Assembly (NCBI RefSeq): GCF_900447535.1
Contig: NZ_UFXX01000002.1
Span: 186,001 to 250,000 of the forward strand
DNA: 64,000 nucleotides
Source: Dermacoccus nishinomiyaensis
Lineage (GTDB): Bacteria > Actinomycetota > Actinomycetes > Actinomycetales > Dermatophilaceae
Reading direction: 5' to 3'
Of this stretch, positions 1-7,901 are shown piece by piece. The position numbers and the translations under genes were made by a program. A model generated the notes under the pieces. The model was not told the DNA's origin. It saw nothing but the letters and a program-made list of their open reading frames with translations, and did no database searches. Each line of letters starts with the position of its first letter. Within the stretch, counting starts at the first letter, position 1.

Positions 1-414
1 TGGATCATCGGAAAGCAGAGCGCCACCTGGGCGAACCTGAGTGGTCACTCCACCTGCTGGTCCGGCCCCACCCGCGGTGTGGCGCAGACGAAGTCGGACG
101 GCTTGGACTACACGCCTTACACGTGGAAATACACCTGCCCGATCCTCGCCGCCGACGTCAAATCCGACGGCCGCCTGTATTTGGGTGGCTTCCATGTCCG
201 TGCGTCCTTCACGCAGAGCCAGGACTACTGCAACGACGTCACCTACTGGACCCAACGCTCAGTCATAGTCGATCCTGACGGCGCCGGCTCACAAGCCGCG
301 CAAACATTGACCTTCGAGCGACGCAACGGTACCCGAGGCCCGGCGACCAGCGCCCAGATCGGCGCGCGCTCGCGCTCGGCAACAGTCTCCGGCGAGAGTG
401 CTCAGTTGACCTGA
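1..414 (+). CDS. Hypothetical protein, 5' end cut by window edge
   Basis: An open frame runs from the first base to a TGA at 412-414, so the N-terminus lies outside the window; 137 residues are visible. The protein is rich in Ser, Thr, Trp and Tyr and has three cysteines (in HSTCW, YTCPI and DYCND), which suggests an extracytoplasmic disulfide-containing protein. I recognise no family. A strong hairpin follows directly, so this is probably the last gene of its transcript. The next 900 bp are decayed phage and transposon sequence, so it may itself be accessory cargo. Moderately sure it is coding, not sure of function. Confidence 0.5.
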   Translation, partial: WIIGKQSATWANLSGHSTCWSGPTRGVAQTKSDGLDYTPYTWKYTCPILAADVKSDGRLYLGGFHVRASFTQSQDYCNDVTYWTQRSVIVDPDGAGSQAAQTLTFERRNGTRGPATSAQIGARSRSATVSGESAQLT

Positions 415-436
415 GTCGCAACCCCGAATGACAAGA

Positions 437-483
437 CAGCCCCCCTTGGCCACCTCGTAAGAGGCGAGCGAAGGGGGCTGTTG
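437..483 (+). terminator. Hairpin terminator after the first gene
   Basis: The arms CAGCCCCCCTT and AAGGGGGCTG (one C bulged) enclose a loop that contains a second small hairpin, CCTC-GTAA-GAGG. It lies 22 bp after the stop codon at 414. A short TTGGTG follows instead of a true T run. Confidence 0.65.
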
Positions 484-501
484 GTGCAGCACCGGATGGA
501 A

Positions 502-790
502 TCAGGCGGTGTCGTCGTCGGGCTCACCCGGGTCGGCCGGCGGGAGCGGGGCGGGCAGCGCAGACCCGTCGATCTTGAGCCGCATGAGCCATGACGCGAG
601 GACGGTCAGGGCGGTCTTGCCGACGGACACGCCGAGCACGAGCCACGACTCGCCGGCGGTGAGGGTGGCATCAGGCAACCACATGGCCAGGGCGGTGCCG
701 ACGGCGATGAGGACGTCAATGGCGAGGCCTTGCAGGAGGGTGCGGGCGGCGCGGTTCTTCGCGTCAGCCTTGAGTGCGCGGGTGGGTCAT
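502..790 (-). pseudogene. Phage holin-like protein, frame broken near its start
   Basis: Reading leftward, an ATG at 790 overlaps the stop of the upstream small gene (ATGA) but hits a stop after eight codons. In the neighbouring frame a good membrane protein runs to the stop at 502: a predicted helix around LAIDVLIAVGTALAMWLP, a second around SWLVLGVSVGKTALTVLASW, then a hydrophilic acidic tail ending DPGEPDDDTA. Two short helices plus a charged tail, placed after an endolysin tail, is typical of actinophage holins. Most likely one indel within the first ten codons broke the gene. The alternative is a 60-residue protein starting at the internal ATG at 684. Confidence 0.5.
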
Positions 791-933
791 GATGCTCCGA
801 TCGATCGGGTCAGTCGCAGCCCGGCCCACGCGAGGACCAGACAGCCGGACAAGATGAGGCCCAGGCAGCGGGCGAGGACGCTGGGCTGGGTGCGGTAGAT
901 GTGGTCAGCGACGGCGTGGCCGATGGTGGTCAC
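787..933 (-). CDS. Small membrane protein of a phage lysis cassette, 48 aa
   Basis: The GTG start at 933 overlaps the endolysin stop (GTGA), and its TGA at 787-789 overlaps the ATG of the next ORF (ATGA). The product starts with a short hydrophilic segment (IGHAVADHIYRTQPS), has one hydrophobic helix (CLGLILSGCLVLAWAGL) and ends with a basic tail. Translational coupling on both sides between an endolysin tail and a holin-like ORF suggests a second holin or holin partner. No family was recognised. It is very short, but the double overlap argues that it is a real gene or was until recently. Confidence 0.5.
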   Translation of the reverse strand: MTTIGHAVADHIYRTQPSVLARCLGLILSGCLVLAWAGLRLTRSIGAS

Positions 934-1115
934 GGCAGCTTGAACTTTCCCGCGAGCACGCCACGGTTGAGGTAGCGCTGGAGTGCACGGATCGAGTTGG
1001 GGCCGAAGTCGCCGTCAGCAGGGGACTTGACGATCCGCTGGAGGGCGCGGCTGGTGGGAACTGCTGCACGGAGAGGTGACAGTCGGTAGTCACGCAGCCT
1101 GATCGGCTCGTGTGG
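930..1115 (-). pseudogene. Endolysin C-terminus (peptidoglycan-binding repeat), 5'-truncated
   Basis: The open frame from 1115 down to a TGA at 930-932 encodes about 60 residues ending in a peptidoglycan-binding motif: TSRALQRIV, then DGDFGPNSIRALQRYLN and a short tail to KFKLP. The DG-x-FGP-x-T/S-xRALQ pattern is the PG_binding_1 repeat common at the C-terminus of actinophage endolysins. The catalytic part is missing. An in-frame stop lies at 1116-1118, and transposase-like sequence on the other strand begins at about the same place, so the gene was probably cut by an insertion or deletion. Confidence 0.6.
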
Positions 1116-1224
1116 TCATGGTGGGCGCGGCTCCGCCCTGGGCTTCCGCAACCTGACCAACTACATCGCCAGATCCCTGCTCGAGTCCGGCGGCTTCAGA
1201 CCCCAGCTGCACCCTCATTTGTGA
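1111..1224 (+). mobile_element. Transposase C-terminal remnant
   Basis: In frame 1 the sequence translates to an Arg/Gly-rich stretch and then GFRNLTNYIARSLLE followed by SGGFRPQLHPHL and a TGA at 1222-1224. A terminal GFRN-x-x-NY-x-x-R-x-LL motif is typical of the end of DDE transposases, most like the ISL3 type, though I cannot fix the family. No catalytic residues are present; only the last 30-38 codons remain. It abuts the truncated endolysin, which suggests an insertion followed by deletion of most of the element. Confidence 0.5.
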
Positions 1225-1225
1225 A

Positions 1226-1316
1226 GAGCTCTGAAACCCCGTCAGGCAGGATCGCAGCTCGCAAGCACGCTCCCGGGAGCTGAAACTCTGTTAGGCGGGA
1301 TCGCAGCTCCCAAGCA
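1226..1316 (+). repeat. Two-copy imperfect direct repeat beside the transposase tail
   Basis: About 41 bp starting GAGCT, containing GAAAC, AGGC, GGATCGCAGCTC and ending CAAGCA, occurs at 1226-1266 and again at 1277-1316, a 51-bp period. Each copy starts with GAGCT and carries AGCTC near its end, so each could also fold. The position directly after the transposase stop suggests duplicated element ends or a non-coding relic. The rest of the 1225-1417 gap holds nothing recognisable. Confidence 0.5.
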
Positions 1317-1417
1317 TCTTGGGTCCCCCGATCAGCCCCGGGCGCCGGTGCGAGTTGGATGGTTGCGGGCCGGGCAGGCGCGGGGTGGGCAGACGAGGGT
1401 TGGATAGCCTATGGGTC

Positions 1418-1876
1418 ATGTCAGCACGCGTCGCTCTCACTCTCGCTGGTGCCGCAACGCTGGCGCTCACCGCATGCGGTGACTCGCCCGTCGCTGCGAA
1501 GCCTGCTGCGCAGGCGTCATCGTCCGAGTGCGCGGCTGTCGCGAAATCGTGGCCGAAGACGGTCTCGGGGCTCGATTCCTACCCCGACTCGGCCGACTCG
1601 CCGACCGTCCACGCCTGGGGCAAGAACGCTGACGACGTCCTCATCGCGCGCTGCGGCGTCACCTCACCCGGCCCGACGAGCGACGCCTGCTTCTCCGCGA
1701 ACGACGTCGACTGGGTGCAGATCCCGGTCTCGGGCGGCACGCGGTACGTCACCTACGGTCGTGAGCCGGCGATCGAGGTGCTCGTCCCGTCGTCGGCGAA
1801 CCTCGACGGCACGCTGCTCGCCGCGTTCGCCCCCGCGGCGAAGAAGATCGCTCAGGGTCCACACCGCTGTTCCTGA
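1418..1876 (+). CDS. DUF3515 lipoprotein
   Basis: A 152-residue secreted protein. The N-terminus is a lipoprotein signal peptide: MSAR, a hydrophobic stretch, then LALTAC, where the cysteine would be lipidated. The mature domain matches the actinobacterial DUF3515 pattern as I know it: an early Cys, a WPKTV segment, an AWG segment, a central RCGV, a paired Cys, VDW and a TYGR motif. The ATG at 1418 gives a clean signal peptide; the frame is open further upstream but that extension is Arg/Gly-rich and not credible. In many relatives this gene is co-directional with ddl; here it is convergent with it. Function unknown, probably at the outer face of the membrane. Confidence 0.75.
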   Translation: MSARVALTLAGAATLALTACGDSPVAAKPAAQASSSECAAVAKSWPKTVSGLDSYPDSADSPTVHAWGKNADDVLIARCGVTSPGPTSDACFSANDVDWVQIPVSGGTRYVTYGREPAIEVLVPSSANLDGTLLAAFAPAAKKIAQGPHRCS

Positions 1877-1971
1877 CAGGCGGCGCCGATTCGGTTCGGC
1901 TCCGGTTCACCCCCGACCCGGCCATCGTCGCCGCGTCACCACCCACAAGCCCCCCGGACTCCCCCAGGGGA

Positions 1972-1987
1972 CCCCGCGGACGCGGGG
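1972..1987 (-). terminator. Possible terminator downstream of ddl
   Basis: CCCCGC-GGAC-GCGGGG forms a six-pair GC hairpin just past the ddl stop, in the convergent gap with the DUF3515 gene. There is no T run, so this is only suggestive. Confidence 0.3.
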
Positions 1988-1993
1988 CTGCCG

Positions 1994-3115
1994 TCAGCGC
2001 AGACCGGTCTTGCGCTCGCGCGCCAACTCGATCAGGTCGGTGATGAGGTCGGTGTAGTCGAGGCCGCTCTCGCGCCACACGGCCGGGAACATCGACACGG
2101 GCGTGAAGCCGGGCAGGGTGTTGATCTCGTTGAGGAAGAGCGTGCCGTCGGCGGTGTAGAACCAGTCGACGCGCGCGAGGCCCTCGCAGCCGGCGGCGTC
2201 GAACGCCTTGATCGACAGCTCCTTGATGCGCGCGGTGTCCTCGGCGCTGACATCGGCGGGGCACGCGAGGCGCAGCCCGTCGTCGTTGAGATACTTGGCC
2301 TCGAAGTCGTAGAAGGCGTGCTCGCCGATCTCCTCGATCTCACCGAGTTCGGACGCGCGCGGCAGGTCGCTGCCGTGGCCTTCGAGCACACCGCATTCGA
2401 CCTCGCGGCCCACGATGCCGGCCTCGATGACAACCTTCGGGTCGCTCTCGCGCGCCAGTTCGATGGCGGCCTCGAGCTGGTCGCGCGAATCGACCTTCGA
2501 GATGCCGACCGACGAACCCGCGCGTGCCGGTTTGACGAAGACGGGGTAGCGCAGCGGTGTGAGGCTGGCCATCGCGGCGTCCTTGTCGCGGCGCCACTGC
2601 TTGTCGGTGATGACGACGTAGGGGCCGACGGGCAGCCCGGCGGCCTCGAACACGATCTTCATCATGTGCTTGTCCATCATGACGGCCGACGCCGTGACGC
2701 CCGAGCCGACGTAGCGCAGGTCGGCGAGTTCGAGCAGGCCCTGCAGGGTGCCGTCCTCACCGAACGGCCCGTGCAGCAGCGGCAGGACGACGTCGACGGA
2801 CGTCAGTGCCTGCGGGGTCTGCCCCGCATCGAGCACGAGGATGTCGTGCTGGTCGGGCGACGGCGCGATGACGACCTCGCGGCCGGCGTCGTTCGTCACC
2901 TCCGGCAGCTTCTTGCCCTGGATCGCGAGCGCCGACGGGTCGTCGGGCATGAGCACCCACTGGCCGGCCTTGCTGATGCCGATCGGCACGACGTCGTAGC
3001 GCTCACGGTCGATCGCGGCGAGAACGCCGGCGGCGGTGGCGCACGAGATGGCGTGCTCGGAGGAGCGCCCACCGAAGACGACGGCGACGCGGGTGCGGGG
3101 CTGCGAAGTGCTCAT
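1994..3115 (-). CDS. ddl: D-alanine--D-alanine ligase
   Basis: 373 residues, the usual Ddl length. It joins two D-alanines using ATP to make the dipeptide for peptidoglycan precursors in the cytoplasm. Visible family features are the N-terminal VAVVFGGRSSEHAIS loop, HGPFGEDGTLQG, the ATP-grasp segments FVKPARAGSSVGISK and EAGIVGREVECGVL, and the C-terminal magnesium site FLNEINTLPGFTPVSMFP. I chose the ATG at 3115 because family homology starts there; the frame stays open another 65 codons upstream, but those are Arg/Pro-rich. It is divergent from the PLP enzyme, with a 79-bp gap. No sign of a vancomycin-resistance-type gene context. Confidence 0.93.
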   Translation of the reverse strand: MSTSQPRTRVAVVFGGRSSEHAISCATAAGVLAAIDRERYDVVPIGISKAGQWVLMPDDPSALAIQGKKLPEVTNDAGREVVIAPSPDQHDILVLDAGQTPQALTSVDVVLPLLHGPFGEDGTLQGLLELADLRYVGSGVTASAVMMDKHMMKIVFEAAGLPVGPYVVITDKQWRRDKDAAMASLTPLRYPVFVKPARAGSSVGISKVDSRDQLEAAIELARESDPKVVIEAGIVGREVECGVLEGHGSDLPRASELGEIEEIGEHAFYDFEAKYLNDDGLRLACPADVSAEDTARIKELSIKAFDAAGCEGLARVDWFYTADGTLFLNEINTLPGFTPVSMFPAVWRESGLDYTDLITDLIELARERKTGLR

Positions 3116-3194
3116 CGCGGCCAACAATAGCGCCCGCGCGGTCAGTCGCCGGACGCCACGGCGCGCGGTGGCGCCGCCGTGCCAGGGTGTTCGC

Positions 3195-4310
3195 ATGGTT
3201 GCGCACGCCGATCGTCCCGCCCGCCCGCTCGCTGCTGCGACGCGCCTCGTCGGCGGTGGACGCCCTGCCCGCGCGCCGGGCGCGAGCGTCAGCCCGGAGC
3301 TCACGCTCACCTCGACCTACGTGGCCGGCGCCGACCTCAACTACGCGCGGGTCGGCAACCCGACGTGGAGCGCGTTCGAGACGACCCTTGCCTCCCTCGA
3401 AGGTGACGCCTCGACGACCGCGCTCGCCTTTGCCAGCGGCATGGGCGCCATCTCGGCCGCGCTGTCCCTCCTGCCGCACGGCGGCGGCCGTGTCATCGCG
3501 CCGCGACACTTCTACAACGGCACCTCCGCCGTCCTCGACACCTGGCACGAGGCCGGCCGCGCGCACCTCACGCGCGTCGACCTCGCCGACGACGGCGCCC
3601 TCGACGCCGCCCTAGCTGCCGGGTGCGATCTCGTCTGGGTCGAGTCGCCGAGCAACCCGATGCTCGAGACGTGCGACGTCGCCGCCGTGACGCGCCGCGC
3701 CCACGCGGCGGGCGCGCTCGTCGTCGAGGACAACACGTTCAACACGCCGCTCGGGCGCCGCCCCCTCGACGACGGCGTCGACGTCGTCGTGCATTCGGTG
3801 ACGAAGTACCTCGCGGGCCACAGCGACGTCCTGCTGGGCGCGGCGGTGACGAACGACGCCGACCTCGCCGCGCGGCTGCTCACAGCACGCACGCTGGGCG
3901 GCGCCATCCCCGGCCCGCAGGAGACGTGGCTCGCGCTGCGAGGCATGCGGACGCTGCACCTGCGCTGGGAGCGCGCCTGCGCGAACGCGGCGACGCTCGC
4001 TGCGAGATTGCGCGAGCACGACGACGTCGCGCGCGTGCGCCACCCGGGAACGGGCGCAATGATCGCGCTCGAACTGCGCGGTGACGCAGACGCCGCACGC
4101 GCCGTCGAACAGCTCGTCGAGGTGTGGTTGCCCGCCACGAGCCTCGGTGGCGTCGAGTCGATGCTGGAGCGCCGCCGTCGACATGCGCTCGAACCGGCCA
4201 GTGTTCCGGAGAACCTGCTGCGTCTGTCGGTCGGGGTCGAGGACGTCGAGGATCTGTGGACGGACCTCGACGACGCCCTGCGCCGGGCGCACGCCGCGTC
4301 AGCCGACTGA
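3195..4310 (+). CDS. Cys/Met metabolism PLP enzyme (cystathionine gamma-synthase/lyase type)
   Basis: 371 residues, near the usual 380-400. It belongs to the fold-type I PLP family that interconverts homocysteine, cystathionine and cysteine. Seen in order: a short N-terminus with SPELTLTSTYVAG, YARVGNPTWSAFE, the FASGMGAISAA cofactor-phosphate loop, WVESPSNPMLETCD, VVEDNTFNTPL with the pyridine-nitrogen aspartate, HSVTKYLAGHSDVLLGA with the Schiff-base lysine, and LRLSVGVED near the end. The exact reaction cannot be told from sequence. The ATG at 3195 is chosen over the longer open frame because it just precedes the conserved region. It is convergent with gpsA. Confidence 0.85.
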   Translation: MVAHADRPARPLAAATRLVGGGRPARAPGASVSPELTLTSTYVAGADLNYARVGNPTWSAFETTLASLEGDASTTALAFASGMGAISAALSLLPHGGGRVIAPRHFYNGTSAVLDTWHEAGRAHLTRVDLADDGALDAALAAGCDLVWVESPSNPMLETCDVAAVTRRAHAAGALVVEDNTFNTPLGRRPLDDGVDVVVHSVTKYLAGHSDVLLGAAVTNDADLAARLLTARTLGGAIPGPQETWLALRGMRTLHLRWERACANAATLAARLREHDDVARVRHPGTGAMIALELRGDADAARAVEQLVEVWLPATSLGGVESMLERRRRHALEPASVPENLLRLSVGVEDVEDLWTDLDDALRRAHAASAD

Positions 4311-4350
4311 CCCGGTCACACGACTGCCCCGCCCAGGCTGCCCCGGCCGA

Positions 4351-4368
4351 CGCCCGAAACAACGGGCG
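4351..4368. terminator. Small hairpin between convergent genes
   Basis: CGCCCG-AAACAA-CGGGCG is a perfect six-pair hairpin in the 72-bp convergent gap between the PLP enzyme and gpsA. It could serve both strands. It lacks a T run. Confidence 0.4.
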
Positions 4369-4382
4369 CGCCTGGCCGGCCG

Positions 4383-5384
4383 TCAGACGCGTTCGCTCTT
4401 GCGCGAACGCGACATGAGGGCGCGCACCATCTCCTGCGGGCCCCACCCTTCGTAGAGGATGGCGTGCACGCCGTCGCAGATCGGCATGTCGACGTCGACG
4501 CTGCGTGCGAGTTCGACGATGGAGCGGCACGACTTGACGCCCTCGGCCGTCTGGCTGACCTGTGCGGTCACCTCTTCGAGCGTCTGCCCCTCGCCGAGGG
4601 CCAGCCCGAAGGCATGGTTGCGCGACAGGCGCGAACTGCACGTCGCGGCCATGTCGCCCACACCGGCGAGACCGAGGAACGTCTGCGGGTCGGCGCCGAG
4701 CGCCGCACCGAGGCGGGCCGTCTCCGCGAGACCGCGCGTCAGGAGCGTCGCCGTCGTGTTCTCGCCGAGGCCCAGGCCATGGGCCATGCCGACGGCGAGC
4801 GCGATGACGTTCTTCACCGCGCCCGCGATCTCCGTGCCGACGACGTCCGCGTTCGTGTAGGGGCGGAAGTACGGGGCGGCGCAGGCCTCTGCCACCTTGG
4901 CGCGCAGCCCGTGATGCGGCGCTGCGACGACGGCGGCGGCCGGCTGCTTCTGCGCGATCTCCTTCGCGAGGTTCGGCCCGGAGACGACGGCGACCTGCGC
5001 GAGCGGCACGCCGGCGACCTCCGCGATGACGTCGCTCATCCGCAGGTGCGTGCCGAGTTCGATGCCCTTCATGAGCGACACGAGCGGCGCGCCCTGCGGC
5101 AGCACGTCGCGCCACTGCTCGAGGTTGCCGCGCAGCGACTGCGACGGGACGGCGAGGACGACGAGGTCGGCGCCCTCGAGCGCCTGCGCGGCGTCCGCCG
5201 TCGCGCTGATGCGCTCGTCGAGCTGCAGCTCGGGCAGGTAGGCGACGTTGCGGCGCTCGGTGTTGATCGCGTCAGCAGCCTCCGCACGGCGCGCCCACAG
5301 CGTGACGTCGGTGCCTGCGTCGGCCATGACGGCGGCGAACGCCGTGCCCCAGCTTCCGGCCCCCATGATTGCGGCGCGTGTCAT
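4383..5384 (-). CDS. gpsA: Glycerol-3-phosphate dehydrogenase [NAD(P)+]
   Basis: 333 residues, full length. It reduces dihydroxyacetone phosphate to sn-glycerol 3-phosphate, the backbone for phospholipids. The N-terminus starts directly with the Rossmann loop MGAGSWGTAFA; further marks are VLAVPSQSLR, SLMKGIE, VVSGPNLAKEI, the NADPH/substrate segment EIAGAVKNVIALAVGMAHG with its catalytic lysine, and GDMAATCSSRLSRN. It follows the acyltransferase gene by 91 bp in the same direction, so the pair probably acts in sequence: GpsA makes glycerol-3-phosphate and the acyltransferase works on its acylated product. Confidence 0.95.
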   Translation of the reverse strand: MTRAAIMGAGSWGTAFAAVMADAGTDVTLWARRAEAADAINTERRNVAYLPELQLDERISATADAAQALEGADLVVLAVPSQSLRGNLEQWRDVLPQGAPLVSLMKGIELGTHLRMSDVIAEVAGVPLAQVAVVSGPNLAKEIAQKQPAAAVVAAPHHGLRAKVAEACAAPYFRPYTNADVVGTEIAGAVKNVIALAVGMAHGLGLGENTTATLLTRGLAETARLGAALGADPQTFLGLAGVGDMAATCSSRLSRNHAFGLALGEGQTLEEVTAQVSQTAEGVKSCRSIVELARSVDVDMPICDGVHAILYEGWGPQEMVRALMSRSRKSERV

Positions 5385-5475
5385 CGTCTCGTCCTTTCGT
5401 GGAGTTCGGTGCGGTCGGACAGATCGGCGCTGTGAGGCAGGTCGGCGCGGAGGCCACTGGGCCAGGTCGGCGCGT

Positions 5476-6246
5476 TCATCGCGAGCCTCGCGCGTCGGTC
5501 GGGCGCGAGACGGTGCGCGGGTTGTCGAGCGGCGGCGCGCCGGGTCGCTCGCCGCGGATCTCGCACAGCAGCTCGAGGATGGCGGCCATGAGGCGCCTGG
5601 TGGCCTCCGTCAGCACCTCGGTGTCGAGGTCGCGCCCGCGCAGATCGTCGAGGTCGACCGGCTCGCCCGCGACGACGGTGACGTCATGACGGCGCGTCAG
5701 CAGGTGCGGCACGACGTGGCGGGCGCGACTGGTCGGCGGGATGATTCGTTCGGGCCCCCACATCGCGACGGGGACGAGCGGGACGCCCGTCGTCAGCGCG
5801 ATGCGCGCGGCGCCGGACTTGCCCGTCATCGGCCAGAACGCGCGATCCCGCGTCAGTGTGCCCTCCGGCAGCAGGCAGACGAGGCGGCCGGCCGCGACGG
5901 CGTCGACGGCTTCGACGAAGCTGTCCTTGGCCCGTGCGGTGCCGCGGTGGACGGGGATCTGCCCGGCGCGGCGCAGCAGCGGCCCGAGGACGGGGACGGC
6001 GAAGACCTCGGCCTTGCCGAGGAAGTGCGGCAGGCGACCCGCGCCGTAGAGGAGGAAGCGGCCGATGACGAACGGGTCGGAGTAGCTGAGGTGGTTCGCG
6101 GCGATGACGGCGCCGCCGGTGGCGGGAACGTGCTCGGCGCCTCGCCACGTCTCACGCAGCCACGGCGCCACCGCCGGGCCGACGGCTTTCGTGATGACGG
6201 AGACGACGGCGTTGCGCTCTCCCGCATCGAGCGAGATCTTCGCCAT
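5476..6246 (-). CDS. 1-acyl-sn-glycerol-3-phosphate acyltransferase (PlsC family)
   Basis: 256 residues. Family motifs are clear: block I NHLSYSDPF (the HX4D-type catalytic motif with D), block II around GKAEVFAVPVLGPLL, block III LLPEGTLTRD and block IV VPLVPVAMWGPE. The family transfers an acyl chain to the sn-2 position of lysophosphatidic acid at the inner membrane. The start at 6246 has a strong AGGAGGTG just upstream; the longer open frame upstream of it is unsupported. It leads into gpsA. There is no long transmembrane helix, so it is probably peripheral. The exact acceptor is not provable from sequence. Confidence 0.88.
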   Translation of the reverse strand: MAKISLDAGERNAVVSVITKAVGPAVAPWLRETWRGAEHVPATGGAVIAANHLSYSDPFVIGRFLLYGAGRLPHFLGKAEVFAVPVLGPLLRRAGQIPVHRGTARAKDSFVEAVDAVAAGRLVCLLPEGTLTRDRAFWPMTGKSGAARIALTTGVPLVPVAMWGPERIIPPTSRARHVVPHLLTRRHDVTVVAGEPVDLDDLRGRDLDTEVLTEATRRLMAAILELLCEIRGERPGAPPLDNPRTVSRPTDARGSR

Positions 6247-6417
6247 GGGCACCTCCTGTTCGTCTCGCACTCTAGTGGCACGACACGTCCAGGGCATTCG
6301 TCGCAGCGTTGCGATCCATGAGGCCGGGGCATCTGGCAGCATGGGAGGGATCGCTGTGAGAGGGTACGAGACCCGCGCACCTCGCCGTCACCGGTCCGAG
6401 CCGCCGAAGGAGCCGCC

Positions 6418-6642
6418 ATGACCCATCACACGCAGGCCAGCGTCCACCGCTTCGACGAGGCGACGTTCACGGGTGAGCTCATCACCGACGCCGGCCGGGT
6501 GCTGCCGTTCGACGCCGACGCCTTCGCGCGCAGCGGCCTGCGCACCCTGCGCGTGGGGCAGCGTCTCAATGTCGATCACGGGCCAGGCGGAATCCGCCGG
6601 TTGTGGATCGAGGGCATCGGGACGGGCCAGCAGATCCGCTGA
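6418..6642 (+). CDS. Small conserved-looking protein, 74 aa
   Basis: The product has a compact, charged sequence with FTGELITDAGRVLPFDADAF and GLRTLRVGQRLNVD, which reads like a small beta-barrel of the cold-shock/OB type, but the RNA-binding FGFI and FVH motifs of cold-shock proteins are absent. It starts at an ATG preceded by AAGGAG and is convergent with the HU gene, ending 21 bp before the HU stop. I do not recognise a named family. It could be a nucleic-acid-binding accessory protein; that is inference. Confidence 0.6.
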   Translation: MTHHTQASVHRFDEATFTGELITDAGRVLPFDADAFARSGLRTLRVGQRLNVDHGPGGIRRLWIEGIGTGQQIR

Positions 6643-6663
6643 CGCCGCCCGACGCGGTGCGTC

Positions 6664-6990
6664 TCAGCGCTCGACGCGCGCGCGACCACCGGCGTTGCCG
6701 GAGCGGGGCAGCTTCGACGGGTCGGCCGTGACGGCCTTGAAGTTCGTACCAGGGGTGAACTTGGGCACGGAGGTCGCACCGATGCGCACCGCTTCGCCCG
6801 TGCGCGGGTTGCGGCCCGTGCGGGCGGCGCGGTCGACGCGCTCGAACGTGCCGAATCCGGTGATCCCTACCTTGTTGCCGGCAGCGACCTCTCGGATGAT
6901 CACGTCGACGACGGCCTCCACGGCCTCCAGTGCGGCCTTCTTGCTGCCGAGGCGCACCTCGAGGCGATCGACCAGGTCTGCCTTGTTCAT
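6664..6990 (-). CDS. HU-family nucleoid protein
   Basis: 108 residues. It starts MNKADLVDRLE, followed by the long helix LGSKKAALEAVEAVVDVI, then GNKVGITGFGTFE and the DNA-binding arm RTGRNPRTGEAVRIGA, ending in a short tail (SKLPRSGNAGGRARVER). This is the classical HU dimer that bends DNA. It has the short form, not the long lysine-rich tail of mycobacterial HupB. The start at 6990 is fixed by homology. The 292-bp gap upstream (6991-7282) holds its promoter region but no other gene that I can see. Confidence 0.93.
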   Translation of the reverse strand: MNKADLVDRLEVRLGSKKAALEAVEAVVDVIIREVAAGNKVGITGFGTFERVDRAARTGRNPRTGEAVRIGATSVPKFTPGTNFKAVTADPSKLPRSGNAGGRARVER

Positions 6991-7282
6991 CTTTCGTCCT
7001 ACCCCTTTTCGTCCGTCCGTCACGGCTCGATCCCGTCCTGCGTCTCGACGTGGGCCAACGGTACCGAGTGGTTGCATCCCCGTCCATTGGGTGAAGTCTT
7101 CGTCGTCCGCCGTGCGGCGCCCACGCACCGAACACGCGTAGGCCGATCGTCATAGATCAGCATGACGGTCGCCGACCATGTTGCGGCCGTAAGCGATTCG
7201 CAGACACCTCCCCGGGCGCCGCACCTCACACACGCGCGCCACGAGCGCGAGGCCTCCCGCGCGGCGGTCAGCGCGATCTCAC

Positions 7283-7876
7283 CTATCGGACGAGCGTCGA
7301 CGGCTTCCAACTCGGACGAGCGTCTTCGAACGCTTCGATGTCGTCCTCGTGACGCAGCGTCAGCGAGATGTCGTCGAGGCCCTCCATGAGGCGCCAGCGG
7401 ATGTAGTCGTCGACAGCGAACGGCACGACGAGCTCCCCCGCGTGGATCGTGCGCGAGCCCAGGTCGACCGTGATCTGCGCGCCCGGTTCGTTGTCGAGGT
7501 ACTTCCACAGCAGTTCGACGTCGCCCTGCTCGACCTGCGCGGTGAGCAGGCCGGCCTTGCCCGAGTTGCCGCGGAAGATGTCGGCGAAGCGCGAGCTGAT
7601 GACGACGCGGAAGCCGTAGTCCATGAGGGCCCAGACGGCATGCTCGCGCGAGGAGCCCGTCCCGAAGTCGGGGCCTGCGACCAGGACCGAACCGTCGCGG
7701 TAGGCCTCGGTGTTGAGTACGAACGACGGGTCCTTGCGCCATGCGGAGAACAGCCCGTCCTCGAAGCCCGTGCGGGTGACGCGCTTGAGGTAGACGGCTG
7801 GAATGATCTGGTCGGTGTCGACGTTGCTGCGGCGCAGCGGCACCCCGACGCCGGTGTGGGTGGTGAACTTGTCCAT
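7283..7876 (-). CDS. leuD: 3-isopropylmalate dehydratase small subunit
   Basis: 197 residues, the usual length. LeuD pairs with LeuC to isomerise 2-isopropylmalate to 3-isopropylmalate in leucine synthesis. Diagnostic segments are [18 protein letters not shown] near the start, [17 protein letters not shown] and a late [10 protein letters not shown]. It starts at an ATG at 7876 with TCAGGAGA upstream, 25 bp after the leuC stop, so the two are co-transcribed. Control is probably by the divergent NdgR-type repressor. Confidence 0.95.
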   Translation of the reverse strand: MDKFTTHTGVGVPLRRSNVDTDQIIPAVYLKRVTRTGFEDGLFSAWRKDPSFVLNTEAYRDGSVLVAGPDFGTGSSREHAVWALMDYGFRVVISSRFADIFRGNSGKAGLLTAQVEQGDVELLWKYLDNEPGAQITVDLGSRTIHAGELVVPFAVDDYIRWRLMEGLDDISLTLRHEDDIEAFEDARPSWKPSTLVR

Positions 7877-7901
7877 CGATGTCTCCTGATGGCTCAGCGG
7901 G

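Noticed and set aside
509-898. 129-codon plus-strand ORF opposite the lysis cassette
   Set aside because: Its translation is Arg/Ala/Ser-rich and it lies antisense to the coupled holin-like and small membrane genes.
905-1093. 62-codon minus-strand ORF across the endolysin remnant
   Set aside because: It is out of frame with the recognisable peptidoglycan-binding repeat and low in complexity.
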